Positions 23,921-35,218 of a DNA stretch of 64,000 bases are shown one piece after another (position 1 is the stretch's first letter; every line of letters begins with the position of its first letter). The stretch spans positions 248,001-312,000 of the forward strand of contig LSAX01000007.1 in NCBI GenBank assembly GCA_001557505.1, written 5' to 3'. The stretch is from Reticulascus tulasneorum. Lineage: Eukaryota; Ascomycota; Sordariomycetes; Glomerellales; Reticulascaceae. Position numbers and translations under genes: made by a program. The notes under the pieces were generated by a model. The model had not been told where the DNA came from and searched no databases. It was given only the letters and a program-made list of their open reading frames with translations.

Positions 23921-26189
23921 GCCTTGACCCGCATGTCGACTCAGCTAGCACAGTTGTACTGCATTGAAGGCATGGAGGTGATCCGCTGGCGGGATCACTT
24001 CGACGGCGCGTCGGTCCGTGAACCTTGTAGAGCAGTGATACTTGCACGCATTTGACTGCGAAATGGCTATCTTTCGCTCATGTGGAAGGGGAAGTTTTGG
24101 CGGATTGTCGAACTTTGGAAGGGTATACAAACGAGCTTCTCAAATCGGGCAAGCTCTACTAACTTGCCAAGGCAGTTGTAGCCAAAGGAACTCGGGGGAC
24201 GAACGAGAAGAAATTCGGGAATCGCCAGCTCTAAGAATACATTCCCTCACCTTTCCAGATGGAAGCTGCTACCATCTTGTGAACCCACTTATCTCGTCTC
24301 AATGGAGCAGGGGGGTTGTGATTTACCTTCTACACTCATTGCTGGCCCCAACTAGGGCGGTTATATTTGCAGATTTGAGGATATTACTGCAATGTGGGAG
24401 GTGCGCAAGGGTCGTGCATGCATTGTACGACCAAAGTGGAAGCTCTATCTGCAAGGCTGTTGTTGAGGAGCTTACCAACCACGGTGCATACACCCCAGCC
24501 GAGCTGATAAGATAAAAACATTGGTTGTAGATAAATGCTCTGTACGAGAATTTAAGCGAAAATGAGACTGGCCTAACCTGGCCGTTTATCTTACAGTCCC
24601 TGGTGAGTTAGCTTGGGATAAATACAAAAGAATATCCGAGCAAGCTTACCGCCCCAGACACGCCCCAGACACGTCCGAACACCATATATCATCTAGACTT
24701 ATGTACCTGTCGATAATAAAGATATGCAGATTGTTTGCTTTCGTGTTTTGAAATCGCAGCAGTATGCCAGGCTCAGCAGCTCCCCGCACTCGAAGTATCG
24801 TTGGACAGTGGTCAGCTTCTAGCTTACGTCAAAGATAACTGTCAACTGGAACCTGGGGTAATATTTCTCCAGCTGCCTATGCACAATCTAGAAGGCTTCT
24901 TTACGTAGAGCTAAATCTGGTTAGGTCTAAGAGAAACATATCCACCCATAAATCAAGAGCGATCATCTTCTTGGCCTTGACCAGCGCAACCAGGTATTTT
25001 GCTACTACCCAACGATACGTACTAAGATAAGACGAATCTTACTGCGGCATAACCTTAAAATTATCCGAGTCAAAGCTGACCAATAAGGAGCTGTTACCTG
25101 CCAGTGATGTTCTTGTTGTTACATTTAAGCTGACGAACTCTCTGGTCCTGGGTTAATCGGTCTCTCATTGGAGGATAATTGTCCCGTTCCCATGGTCATC
25201 GAACCATTCTATCGTACTCATAATTCCAATACCAAGCCTTGAAATCCCACCTTCCTGTGACCCTTAGTGGATCACTTACTCCGGAGTTAATCGCGAGCTA
25301 CATACACGAGAAACCACAAACGAAGGCGGCTCTGAGGCCGTGTGTAAAATCTCGCCAAATCGTTTTCTAATCAATAGGCTATGACACCCTAGCTGTAGGC
25401 TCAATCTATCACGTGAATTTGCATAGTACTGTGTCTGCAGCCCATATCGTTGTGTGCCACACGTCCTCTAACTTATATAGAGAGAGTTCATTAGCCCTGC
25501 CCTACTGAGAAGACAGCATCGTAGGGAGTATTTTTATCATGAACCTGATCTGGACCGTCGCAGGAAAAAACAGGGGGCTACTTGTATAAACTGATTGGCA
25601 GAGAGTGAGGTTTGTGCAGCCTAGATGTGCTGAGGGGATTGGCTTTCCAATGCGAACTTACGAGGCGGGCACGTCGTAGCGATCCTAATTCACATTGGAG
25701 TTCAAGTTAAGAATGCTGTCCGACGATTCTTTGATCCCCACGAGCTCCACGGCAAATTTTACGTCTGCTTGTCGAGGCGCGTTTTCTATCTAGATTGCGC
25801 TGCGTCTCTCATCCCTCACGCCGCGAACCTGGGATGCTTCTGATGCCAGGTCCGCTCACATCTTTTACGTTGACGACATGCACGTGCTCAAGGAATACAT
25901 CATTTGGCAGTAAAGCGAGCCCGATGAAGTAAAGGTAGTCATGTTGCTACCTTTACTTATAAAGTTCAGACGCTTAAGGTACCTTGGGTTTAGGTCACTC
26001 ATTAGACTAAGGTACTGACGCCTTCATCTGCGTGTGGATGCACTAATTTCGACTAATTTCGACTTCAAGACGACGACCCTGCGTCACCGATTTATAAGTG
26101 CAAAGGAAAAATGGATTTGGCAGACAGTATTCAGATGGAGATGTGCTTGATGCTAGATAAATGGAAAGTTTGGTTATTTGAGATTTAAA
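23921..26189. other. Long gene-free stretch
   Basis: About 2.2 kb without a supported gene. A 157-codon plus-strand frame at 24042-24515 shows no family resemblance and has an odd cysteine-rich composition, so it is left out. There are small tandem duplications (CGCCCCAGACA near 24,650-24,670; ACTAATTTCG twice near 26,041-26,060) but no large repeat or transposon ends that I could see. Confidence 0.45.
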
Positions 26190-27476
26190 CTACGCTTCCT
26201 CTACTGTGTCTGTAAAAGCGTAACTCTCAAATTGCGGAGGCAGGGCATTACCAGCAACATCCGCAGTCTTCAAAAAATCTCTAATCGCAGCTTCGTCTTC
26301 GTTCGAGAGTTGGAAGTCAAGACTGCGCCAATTTTCATCCAAGTATTTGAGCTTCTTCGTGCCCGGAATGGGGAAAATATCGTCACCTTGCTTTAGTAAC
26401 CATACGATCGCAAGTTGAGCTATCGTGCAGCCCTTTTTATCAGCCAGTTCCTTGAACTGATTAACAAGCCTGACGTTTTTCTCCCGGTTGCCTTCCAGAA
26501 AGCGAGGCATGACCTTTACTCGATGATCTTTACTGTCCCCCAGAGCTTCACCTTTCGCGAACGTGGATGTAAGTAAACCTCGTCCCAAGGGCATGGCTGC
26601 GACAACCGCAACGCCGAGTTCGCGGCAGGTAGCCAGGAAGTACGCGCTAGTGGGACCCTCGACATCGAGTGTAAAGGCTGAGTACTCGACTTGAACTGCA
26701 TCGACATGCGCGATCTTGACTGCTCGCCGAAGCGTGTCAGAGGAAACTGCGGACAATCCGATGTACTTGATCTTGCCCTCCCTGATATTTTTCAGTTAGT
26801 GATCAATTAACTGATTAAAATCCGGTGCTAAGGGTCCGACAGCTTACGCTTTCAGTTCCGCCATCGCACGCATTGTCTCCTCGATGGGTGTATTGGGGTT
26901 GGCATGATGCATGTAGTCTACATGTAAAATTGTTAAAAAGTAAGACAATAACATCAGCCTTCATGTGTCTTTGGAACTTTGTCTCCCCAGTAGAGAGCCG
27001 CTGCAGTATTTCAGTCGGGTTCAGAGTTCTTCTTACAGAGGTCAATTGAGTTGACGCCAAGGAGCCCTAGACTTTTGGCACAAGCAGTCTTGCAATATTC
27101 TCCAGAGCTGTCGACCGCAAAAGTCTTGCTGCCTTTGATGAACCCGAATTTGGTCGCGAGGAATATTTCACTGCGCTTTCCGGTACGCCTGAACCATTTG
27201 CCTATGAGCTCTTCACTGTCGCCGTAGAGGCTTGTCGATTGTCAGCATTCTTCTAGCTACTATCCCTCGTGGCTATCATCATTCAAACACTTACTCGGAG
27301 CTGTCCCAGAAAGTTGATCCCAACTCGTGGGCACGATCGAGGATTGCAAATTGCTCCTCTTCGCTGGGGATAGTTCCATAGGTGTCATACGACAAACCCA
27401 TCAGGCCAAGCCCTAGGGCTGGGATGTGCGGGCCATTTGTGCCCAGCTTGCGAAGTGGTACAGGTTTGCTGGACAT
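26190..27476 (-). CDS. Aldo-keto reductase
   Basis: NADPH-dependent reductase of aldehydes/ketones with a TIM-barrel fold. Four exons (27295-27476, 27037-27230, 26848-26917 and 26190-26781) join in phase to 345 residues. The catalytic tetrad is visible: Asp in FWDSS, Tyr in the next exon (LYGDSEEL), Lys in LATKFG, and His in YYMHHANP. The start MSSKPVPLRKLGTNGPHIPALGLGLMGLS is typical of the YakC/AKR13-like group. The carboxy-terminal 'IPIPGTKK' cofactor loop is present. Cytosolic. No clear partner gene; a Zn2Cys6 factor lies divergently 600 bp away. Confidence 0.92.
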
Positions 27477-28089
27477 ATTGATTGATAGGAATTCAGATAT
27501 GAGTGTTCGAAGGGTAGATAGTGCTTGGAAGAGTCTTGCTTGCCGTTTGGGTGTCTAAAAGAACGAGAGGAGAGTCCTAATTTATAATTAATCACTCTTT
27601 GTAGAACTAGCTTCACGGACTTTACAAGGCAGCCGATATCAGTCTAAATCCGCCCGTTGTTTCCAGTTAACTGTGAGATATGCGAAGCAATGTCCTTTGG
27701 CGGTGCGTATCAGGTTGAGACCATGAATCCTCAAGCCTTGCCACCCTGCTGGAGGTTACTGGCCAATCATCGAGCGCAGTTTCCGAGCGGACTAATGAGC
27801 TGCAAAGTACATTCATCCCCTCTCTCCATCTCGTACAAAAAACTTCAGAGTTGGTAAACCGTTGAAATCACATGTTTAGTGCAGCGGAATTGTGACTCTC
27901 TCCGCAAGCCCGTGGCACTAGTTAAAAGGCGAAGATGACCAATCCAGGATCCACTTGATCGATCCCAGCCAATGACACCACTGAGAATCCGATCCAGCCA
28001 ATCATCGGATCTCGTAGAATAAAACAAACTTGAGGTTTGAAACTGCCAGTTCACGGGACACCTATCTTGATTCACCGTTCGCCCGCGTC
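27477..28089. other. Divergent intergenic region
   Basis: About 600 bp between the minus-strand reductase and the plus-strand transcription factor. Nothing else is supported. It could hold both promoters. Confidence 0.4.
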
Positions 28090-29868
28090 ATGGAACATCT
28101 TGCGCCTCGTCGGAAAGGCAATTTCAAAGTAAAGTCTGGCTGCCGTACCTGCAAGTGAGTTGCTACGACCGCTCCCTCGGCTCAATGCCGACAACGAACG
28201 CTAACCTTGGTGGCTAGAATCCGGAAAGTGAAATGTGATGAAGGTCGTCCTGCTTGTCATCGGTGTGTTTCGACCGGTCGTTTCTGTGATGGATATGGAA
28301 TTTGGGGTGGCGGGGGGGACGCTTGCAGCCGTCCACAAGCTCTCTCTGCTTCGGAGACCAGTCGCCATATCCCCCGGCCTCCATCCGTCTCTGTCATTGT
28401 ATTAGGGACTGAGGAGCAGGAATTCTTTGAGTGGTTCAAGTACCGAACTGTGACCAAGATACCAGGGAGTTTTATCTCAAGCTTTTGGGACACCCTCGTC
28501 TTCCAGGCAAGCCAAAGCGAACCGGCAGTCTCACATGCTATCCTTGCCCTGAGCTCCGTTCACAGGAGAGAGACTGTCAACGTCGACAGCCATCGAAAAC
28601 CTGACAATGGCGTGGACATTCAAGAACAATTCACATTGAAACACTACGTCAAAGCTATCAGTACCCTTCAACGGCGTATCGTGTTCAAGGATAGAGCATC
28701 CTCCCGCGTCGCTCTGATCACGTGCGTCTTGTTCATCTGTTTAGATTTTCTTCGTGGCCACTTTAAGTCGGCTCAGATTCATTTAGAAAATGGGCTCAAT
28801 ATCCTGAAAGAGTTGCAGATGCTTCATAAGGAGAGCGATGGGATTATACATTTAAAGCATTGTCGCGAGACAACCGACGTCTGGATTATGGAAGCATTTT
28901 CGAGGCTGCACCTCCAGGTGGAACTCTTCAGGCACACTCATCAACATTCATTTATAGTTCTGCTGGCTGCTAATGAGCCTCCGTTCATCGAGTTTCACTC
29001 CATACGTCAGATGTGGCAACAGTTGGAAGAGCTGCTAAACAGAGTGTTTTACTTGGGCCATCAGTGCCGCCAGCATGTAGGATCCGAGCGGGAATCTTTC
29101 CGATCCCCTTTTGAACTACTTGGAAATCAGCACCATATTCACAGAGAGCTCGCTAGGTGGCTTGTTCGGTTCGAAGCGTTCAGAGAGGCTATACAAAGCC
29201 ATCGGCCCGCCCGAGAAGCAAGGGCTTACCCGCTACTGCACGCCTACCACCTAATGACCAAGATCATGGCGGGAGCATGCCTACAGCCGTGCGATGAATC
29301 CGTATTTGATTCTTTTACACACGACTTCGTCCTGATGATACGTCATCTAGCAGATTTGTATAAAATTTCAGACACTCCCCGTCAGGCTCTGCCGGGACAT
29401 CTGATGGACATGTCCAGATCCGTCATCGACATTGGTTGGATTCCACCGCTTTATTATGTGGCTGTCAAATGTCGTGTCCACAGAATCAGGCTACAGGCCA
29501 TCAGGTTGCTCGAATGTACTTCACACAGAGAAGGGATCTGGGACGCGAGAACAGCGGCGCGTGTCTCGAGAAAGGTTATGGAGATAGAAGAGAGAGACTT
29601 CTACAAGGGTTGCGACACATCTGATGACTTTCTACCCTGCAGCTATCCTTGTCCACGGGATCTGTCATTACTCACCTTACCAGGTACTTACAGGATAAGT
29701 GAAGTTGAATTGGTGCTGTCGGGTGCCGCGATGGATAAGATTATGCTGTTCTGCATACAGAACCGCGAAGGTACAGACCGCAGGATTCTTTTATCAGAAT
29801 ATGATATGCATCTGCAACGCTGGACAGACGAGGAGGATTGGGTGGATATCAAAATATCTAGGTCTTAG
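28090..29868 (+). CDS. Zn2Cys6 transcription factor
   Basis: Regulator of 571 residues. Two exons, 28090-28154 and 28218-29868, join in phase with an intron (GTGAGT...TAG) right inside the zinc cluster. The cluster reads KSGCRTCKIRKVKCDEGRP, then CHRC and FCDGY (Cys spacing 2-6-6-2-6). The rest matches the fungal DUF3468/Fungal_trans_2 type seen in secondary-metabolism regulators, with 'FFEWFKYRTVTKIPGSF' near residue 100 and 'HAILALSSVHRRE'. No signal peptide or membrane segment. The neighbours (AKR divergent, HD protein downstream) are possible targets, without direct evidence. Confidence 0.88.
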
Positions 29869-30325
29869 GCACTATGACGCCTGGAAAATCAGACAATTTC
29901 TTAACATCAGCGTGCCAGGCTATTTTACGTCAATACGCAGCCTAGACAAAATGTTTCTTACAGGATTAGCTACAGGCTTCGCTGGGCGACATCTTATGCT
30001 AGGCCATGAATCGAACACGCGCAATACTAAAAATTACTAACAACTACAGACTTTAGCCGATTCTACGAGATTTTGTTTACCAAATGCTTAACTCAGACAA
30101 ACTATGTGGTCTCAAACTCCGAGCATCGTCGGCAGATACTCAGTTAGTTAGACGGCGTGCCACGTGACAATGGTGCACAGATTACGAGGTCCGCATCTCG
30201 AAGGATCCTCGCTGCTGAATCCTGTAAGCCCCTGCGCGGAGATTCCGATATCCTGCTCCAATGTGCTCAAACATTCTCGTTGCTTTCACATGTGGCAGTG
30301 TTCTAAGAAAGGGCTCGGGTGTAGC

Positions 30326-30333
30326 TATATATA
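30326..30333 (+). promoter_or_regulatory. TATA box that decides the HD-protein start
   Basis: TATATATA ends 3 bp before the in-frame ATG at 30337, which is too close to serve it. The next in-frame ATG at 30397, 64 bp downstream, fits the box and opens a signal-peptide-like sequence. Confidence 0.45.
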
Positions 30334-30396
30334 CCCATGGCGCTGGTCGTTCGAACCCATGTAGTTGCTGCCGTTTTTTATTTCGTTACCGACAAG

Positions 30397-31222
30397 ATGA
30401 TCAAACTTGTGCGTGCTTGTTTGCTGGGCTTTGGGCTCGTCGTCTTCCCATGGTCCGCGCAGGGCGATATATCGCCAGGTCCAGGGAGCGTCAGTACATA
30501 CTCGAGGCGCACAATTGCAGGGGTCTCAGTCGTCGACACGCCCCTCGTTCGTGCAGCACAAGACTTTGCACGCCGCCACGGTAGCGACTTTGTCTACAAA
30601 CATATCATGCGCTCCTGGCTGTTTGGAGCGCTCATAATTGACAGGAACGAGACACTACGCTGCGCTGTCGACATCGAGGTGCACGGTGTGTCCGCCATCC
30701 TCCACGACCTCGGCTGGGACCGCGCGGCGGACTCCCCTATTGTTAGTCCAGACAGACGGTTTGAAGTCGACGGAGCGATTGCCGCTCGAAGTTTCATCGA
30801 AAGTCATGACGATGGGAAAGACTGGGATGTGCGGCGGGTGCAGCTGGTCTGGGATGCCATTGCGCTGCATACAGAGCGGAGCATCGCCTACTTCAAAGAG
30901 CTCGAGGTGCAGGTTGTGAGCCAGGGCATATCTCTAGACTTTAGCGGGCCCGGGCTCGGAGTGACAGATGATGAGTATGCTGCCGTGGTGCGCGAGTTCC
31001 CAAAAGACGACTTGAAGATTGGGGTGAATGAGACAATTTTGTGGCTTTGCCAGACTAAGCCAAGCTCTACTTATGGTATGACCATGCATGCAGTTATGAG
31101 ATCGACGTTGACACGCTGAAAACCCCACAGACACATGGATGCAGCCTTGGGGAGACAGATATCTATCAAACTACTCCACTGAGGGAAACCTTAGGATTGA
31201 CAACATTTTTTCAAAGCTATGA
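30397..31222 (+). CDS. HD-domain protein, cyanamide-hydratase-like, with signal peptide
   Basis: Two exons, 30397-31075 and 31131-31222, join in phase through GTATGA...CAG to 256 residues. The HD metal motif is ILHDLGWD near residue 105, after an upstream His (YKHIMRSW). This pattern and the layout 'VRAAQDFARRHG' resemble fungal HD hydrolases related to cyanamide hydratase. Unlike the cytosolic enzymes, it begins with a hydrophobic stretch (MIKLVRACLLGFGLVVFPWSAQG) that looks like a signal peptide, so it may be exported or enter the secretory pathway. Substrate unknown. A Zn2Cys6 factor lies 530 bp upstream on the same strand. Confidence 0.75.
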
Positions 31223-31701
31223 CTTTCATACTTGATATACTTCTACAGGTCACATACATCTTGCTCAAAGATCTGCGATGAACATATCCGGAACAGCGGT
31301 TTTGACGTGGCAGGTGATATTAGTTCTGAATGGACGTGTCTAGTTAATGAAGAGTAATTTATAGAAGATATCTGGTTATATGTAGGCATCCAAACAAGTG
31401 TCAATCCCGAGTAGACCTACAGTCGCATGAGATTGCTATAACCCTACATCGCTGTTTCCTGGTTTCAGGTCCCAGAAATAGAGTGCTAGGAATAATTAGA
31501 AGGAAGACTTATCTGAATGCATTATATGTGCCATTGACGGATCAGACCAAGGATACACCGCCACTTTCACAATGCGAGGTATGAATGAAACTACGAGATA
31601 GAATGAAATTGAAGTTAGATCGGTTCGACCATCAAGCCGACAATGCGTCTTAGCCGGCCCTTGACGGATATCAGCAGGATCGGTGTGACTAAATTGCCGT
31701 T

Positions 31702-31722
31702 GCGGCCGAGCATTTCGGCCGC
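31702..31722. promoter_or_regulatory. Inverted repeat GCGGCCGA...TCGGCCGC
   Basis: A perfect 8-bp inverted repeat with a 5-nt spacer. A third copy of the palindrome TCGGCCGA lies about 20 bp downstream. It is about 290 bp upstream of the small secreted protein gene. CGG triplets in opposite orientation are the usual half-sites of Zn2Cys6 factors, so this may be a binding-site cluster (inference). Confidence 0.45.
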
Positions 31723-31917
31723 TATATTGTGTGGAGCGTCTCGGCCGATTTTTGGAGGATTACCAGCTTCCTGAAGGATCGGTATGGTGATTACATCTAG
31801 ATTGATCCTCCGTATATGTGATGTTTTCGGATGTTCCCCTGCATATCTTATGTTTTTGGACTAGCGTACTGTCCTAATTCGTCTCGCCTCAACGATTGAA
31901 TAAATAATCGGATCGCG

Positions 31918-31924
31918 TATAAAG
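31918..31924 (+). promoter_or_regulatory. TATA box of the small secreted protein gene
   Basis: TATAAAG lies 87 bp upstream of the ATG at 32011, with a CA-rich leader between, an ordinary fungal promoter layout. It suggests the gene is or was expressed. Confidence 0.5.
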
Positions 31925-32010
31925 AGCGTTCCCTTCTACAGACAAACAGCTCCATCCTCATTCATATTCTCATCAACACTGTCCGCAGGTTCATTCAATC
32001 ACCTTACAAC

Positions 32011-32453
32011 ATGCACTTCCCGTCAACCCTTTCAACCCTCGCTGTGGCCCTATAGCTCGCTATCGGAGCCAATGCATGGGCACAGGCCGCAGACGGGAGG
32101 TGGGTTGCCAACGACTATACTCACACGTTTAGCAACGGTCGTAAGTGTCACGTTGGAATAGGTCTGTAGCAGCAAGCTCATGGTCTTTAGTTCAAGTACA
32201 TGAAGCTTGTACATATATGAACACGCAAAACCATCACGAGAGTGGTGACTGGTGTGCCGTGAGTAACATATCTATACTCTTTCTGTATTGCCTTCTAATT
32301 GAGGACAGTTCTGGACGGATAGCCATGGAACTATGGCAGAAGGAGGTAAGTACAGCCTCCAACCGTTATCTTGTCTCGAGCTTACAAACACATGTAGCAT
32401 GCTATTGGTGGAACGCCACCATGCGTAAAATGAACTACTTTCGCTTTACATAG
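32011..32453 (+). pseudogene. Small secreted protein with TAG inside the signal peptide
   Basis: Four short exons (32011-32140, 32191-32258, 32309-32345 and 32398-32453) join in phase to 97 codons. Each intron has GT-AG ends of normal length. The reading begins with a signal peptide (MHFPSTLSTLAVAL, then LAIGANAWAQ) in which codon 15 is TAG (32053-32055). The mature part would be about 70 residues with three cysteines (EACTYM, DWCAFW, ACYWW) and many aromatic residues. The otherwise perfect gene structure and promoter suggest a recent nonsense change (CAG to TAG is one step), a polymorphism, or readthrough (the stop is followed by C). Family unknown. Confidence 0.6.
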
Positions 32454-33259
32454 CGGTATCCGACGCAGGCTTGGTGGTCATGTGTGGGACGAGGTCAAGA
32501 TAGAATGAAACTCTGGCGGGCTTTTAAGAACAAGATATGATGTTGCCTAGTCTAGGCCTATATTATTGGATTCTTCTTACTTCAATAACAATCTTCCCAG
32601 TATTCGAGGGAATCTCTACATGTAGTGAATATGCCTGGATTCTTTCTTGATGCTATAATGATGTATCTTAGATTCTCAGAGGATTATCCTATGCTAAGTT
32701 GTACCACCATAAGCAGGGCATTAGCAACTCGCAATTATATAATATCCAGTAGGCCGTGATATCTATTTATTGACTAACTGTAGAGTCCAACTTAACACAA
32801 TCCAACGCTCACTAAAGCTGCCCCAGTATACCTGTCGAGCGTCTCTAGGGTGAAGCAATATTAGATCTCGCGGCACCTTTACTGCTACGCATAACATCCA
32901 AATCATAAGCGCAACATGACGAAGATCATTCAAGTACAGTATAGTCAAAAGTAACTCTGCACACTTGCATGCCGGGTCACGCCGTCCATCCACCAGTGAT
33001 GCAGCTCTTCATTCGTCTTTTCAACCATCGCCTCCAAATGAAATTCAAAGCTACTTTGTACTAGTCGCCAAAACTTGCTTCACATCGGTACCGAACGTGG
33101 CACCCTTATTCCACCTGATGAACGAACCCAGAACCTCCGTTAGTAGCAACCAGCAGTTCAAAATTGCTGAGCCGCTTATGCGTCGACCACCGTATTAATA
33201 AGTAACGTGATGAATATTATCATACTATCAGCTCTAGAAAGTATCGCCCTCCCAGTTCC
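32454..33259. other. Intergenic, nothing assigned
   Basis: A/T-rich sequence with only short, unrecognised frames on both strands. Confidence 0.4.
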
Positions 33260-33997
33260 TCAAGATGCAGTACCAAGGCTTATTACATCCTTCTGGCCTC
33301 TTTTCTTGATCATGATGCAGCAAGTGATGAGGGAAACGACCAGATCTATCTCAGAAGTATCAATAGTAAGAATACCCCCTTTCCAAATACTGCTCGGCGG
33401 ATGCGAATATCTCGCCACGACTTTGCCACGATCTGCAAAGTTTTTGACCAGCTTGTACTCGACGTGCGCAATATTGGGCAACCGGTCGACCTTCCAGACG
33501 AACTCAACTGCGTCAAGGACAAAGCTCTCTTTCAGACCTACGGTGGGCTTCATGACGATGGGATGCGAGCAGTGCTTGGAATCAACCGGGAAAGTCAACC
33601 TGGAGGGATTGATAGGGAGAATAGGGAGCTTCCATCGTGCGACATCTGAGCCGGAGGTATTGTCGACAACGTCCATGGCTAGCGAGAAGAACGTGCTGCG
33701 ACTGATTGTATATGTCGGTTTGATTTTACCATCATTCCCCCGGCAATTCTTGGTTGCGAATTCAAGTGCTGTTGGGACGAAATCCGGACTGGAGTAGGGC
33801 TCGGATAAACGCGATGTGATGTCTGTAACCTGAATTATATTGCCCAAAAGGTAGTGATTATGGATGTACATCGTGCTGCTAGGATTTTTAAGGTCATCTT
33901 GCGGTAATTTGCTGCTACGGGCCGCCGAGTTGTTAGGACCCGACGGGATTGATTGTGACACGGCTGCCTTATCCATGTTCAAGGTAGAGCCTGGCAA
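33260..33997 (-). CDS. Tubby/LURP-one-like domain protein (tentative)
   Basis: A single-exon frame of 245 residues from an ATG at 33997. After about 40 polar residues, a beta-rich region has short segments such as YTISRSTFFSLAMDVVD, FVWKVDR and GGILTID. It ends in a hydrophobic helix (IDLVVSLITCCIMIKKRGQ). This order, beta-barrel strands around a central hydrophobic helix at the end, is how tubby-C-terminal-like/LURP-one (LOR) proteins look, and fungi have many uncharacterised ones. The assignment is by overall pattern only. No signal peptide. Role unknown. Confidence 0.5.
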   Translation of the reverse strand: MPGSTLNMDKAAVSQSIPSGPNNSAARSSKLPQDDLKNPSSTMYIHNHYLLGNIIQVTDITSRLSEPYSSPDFVPTALEFATKNCRGNDGKIKPTYTISRSTFFSLAMDVVDNTSGSDVARWKLPILPINPSRLTFPVDSKHCSHPIVMKPTVGLKESFVLDAVEFVWKVDRLPNIAHVEYKLVKNFADRGKVVARYSHPPSSIWKGGILTIDTSEIDLVVSLITCCIMIKKRGQKDVISLGTAS

Positions 33998-35218
33998 GTT
34001 GCTGTGGATGGTTGAGGCAGCCTTGTATTGCCTTGGTTACTGTTGAATAATTTGAATGATTATAAAATTGCGCGGCGTGTTCTGGTTCTCATGGCAATAG
34101 TCGCTGGGTTATTTATAATTACCGCGACTTGCCTTGTGTATTGCTTTGGTATCATGGAGGAATACGAAATACGTGGAAGACCAAGCGGCCATTGGCACGC
34201 GATGGTAGAATGACTTGTGCAAGCGAATTGCCCCGAAGCGCATGGACCCCAGGTCCTAAAAGATGCCTGGAGACGTAGCACAAAGGGAAGTTTCGGAAAC
34301 TCCCCGATAGCGGTTTCACCCGGGAACTGCCAATCCCGACTTCGAGGTCTGTTGTCACCAAAGTTTTGCCAACAACTTGCCCCAATAATATTAACAGTAG
34401 CAGAATCGACTTTCCAAGCGGGTGAGCCATTTTGCCTGGGTCTCACGATATCAAACCTAACTGCCACACCATCACTATAGGGTCTATTAGAATGAGAAAC
34501 CTGGCGGCTCGTTGAGGAAAGCCGGGCGAAGAAGAACCGGAGATCATCACGGCGTATCAGTCAAGACCATTCCGTACCACACGGCTCAAATAGTCAGGCG
34601 CTGTTCTTATGGGGTTCCATGTCACTCCAGAATGCAATCGCCACTGACTTGATTGATTCATGAACCTAGCGACAGTCATGGATGACAGCAGGTAGCCATT
34701 CCTCCCTATATTTCGCCCTCACCACAACCCGGGCCAACTCGGCTCGGGTGTATATGGGAGCTGGTTTGTTATGGTTCCGATCGCACTGGATCTACAACAA
34801 CATCGTTTGCGCAGGCCGAGGACAGATTTCTCTTTGATTGGATCACTCCACTGCGTCGATGGCTGAATCAGCATGGCTTGAATGGACGGTACAAACATCC
34901 AGTTCGCATCACTCCGGTGCGCTCATCAGATTTCATTGGCGTTGCTCATATCCCAGCGGATATCCGACCTTTAAAGCGCGAGTCGACCCCCAGAACCCTA
35001 TTGAATAACGAACGGCCAAGCGATGGCGCATTGGTTAGACTCGTGTTGATTATTCGAATCCAACCCCCAGTTGGGCGGTCTGTGTTTAGAATCAGTATGA
35101 TTGGAAGCACCCAGGCTTTGATGGTTTGAATTTCAATGGCGAGGAAACAGATGTGTGGAATTCAAGGTTTATCTCTGACTTCAGGGGATGTACGATAGCT
35201 ATCTACGGAATTCCCGCC
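33998..35218. other. Gene-free stretch
   Basis: A minus-strand frame at 34152-34430 begins with a signal-peptide-like sequence (MAHPLGKSILLLLILLGQVVG) but has no convincing continuation. Other frames are short and unrecognised. No gene is called. Confidence 0.35.

Noticed and set aside
24042..24515. 157-codon plus-strand frame
   Set aside because: No family resemblance, irregular composition, no introns or promoter evidence; left as unassigned.
34152..34430. Signal-peptide-like minus-strand frame
   Set aside because: Only the first 21 residues look good; the rest is not protein-like and no exon chain could be made.
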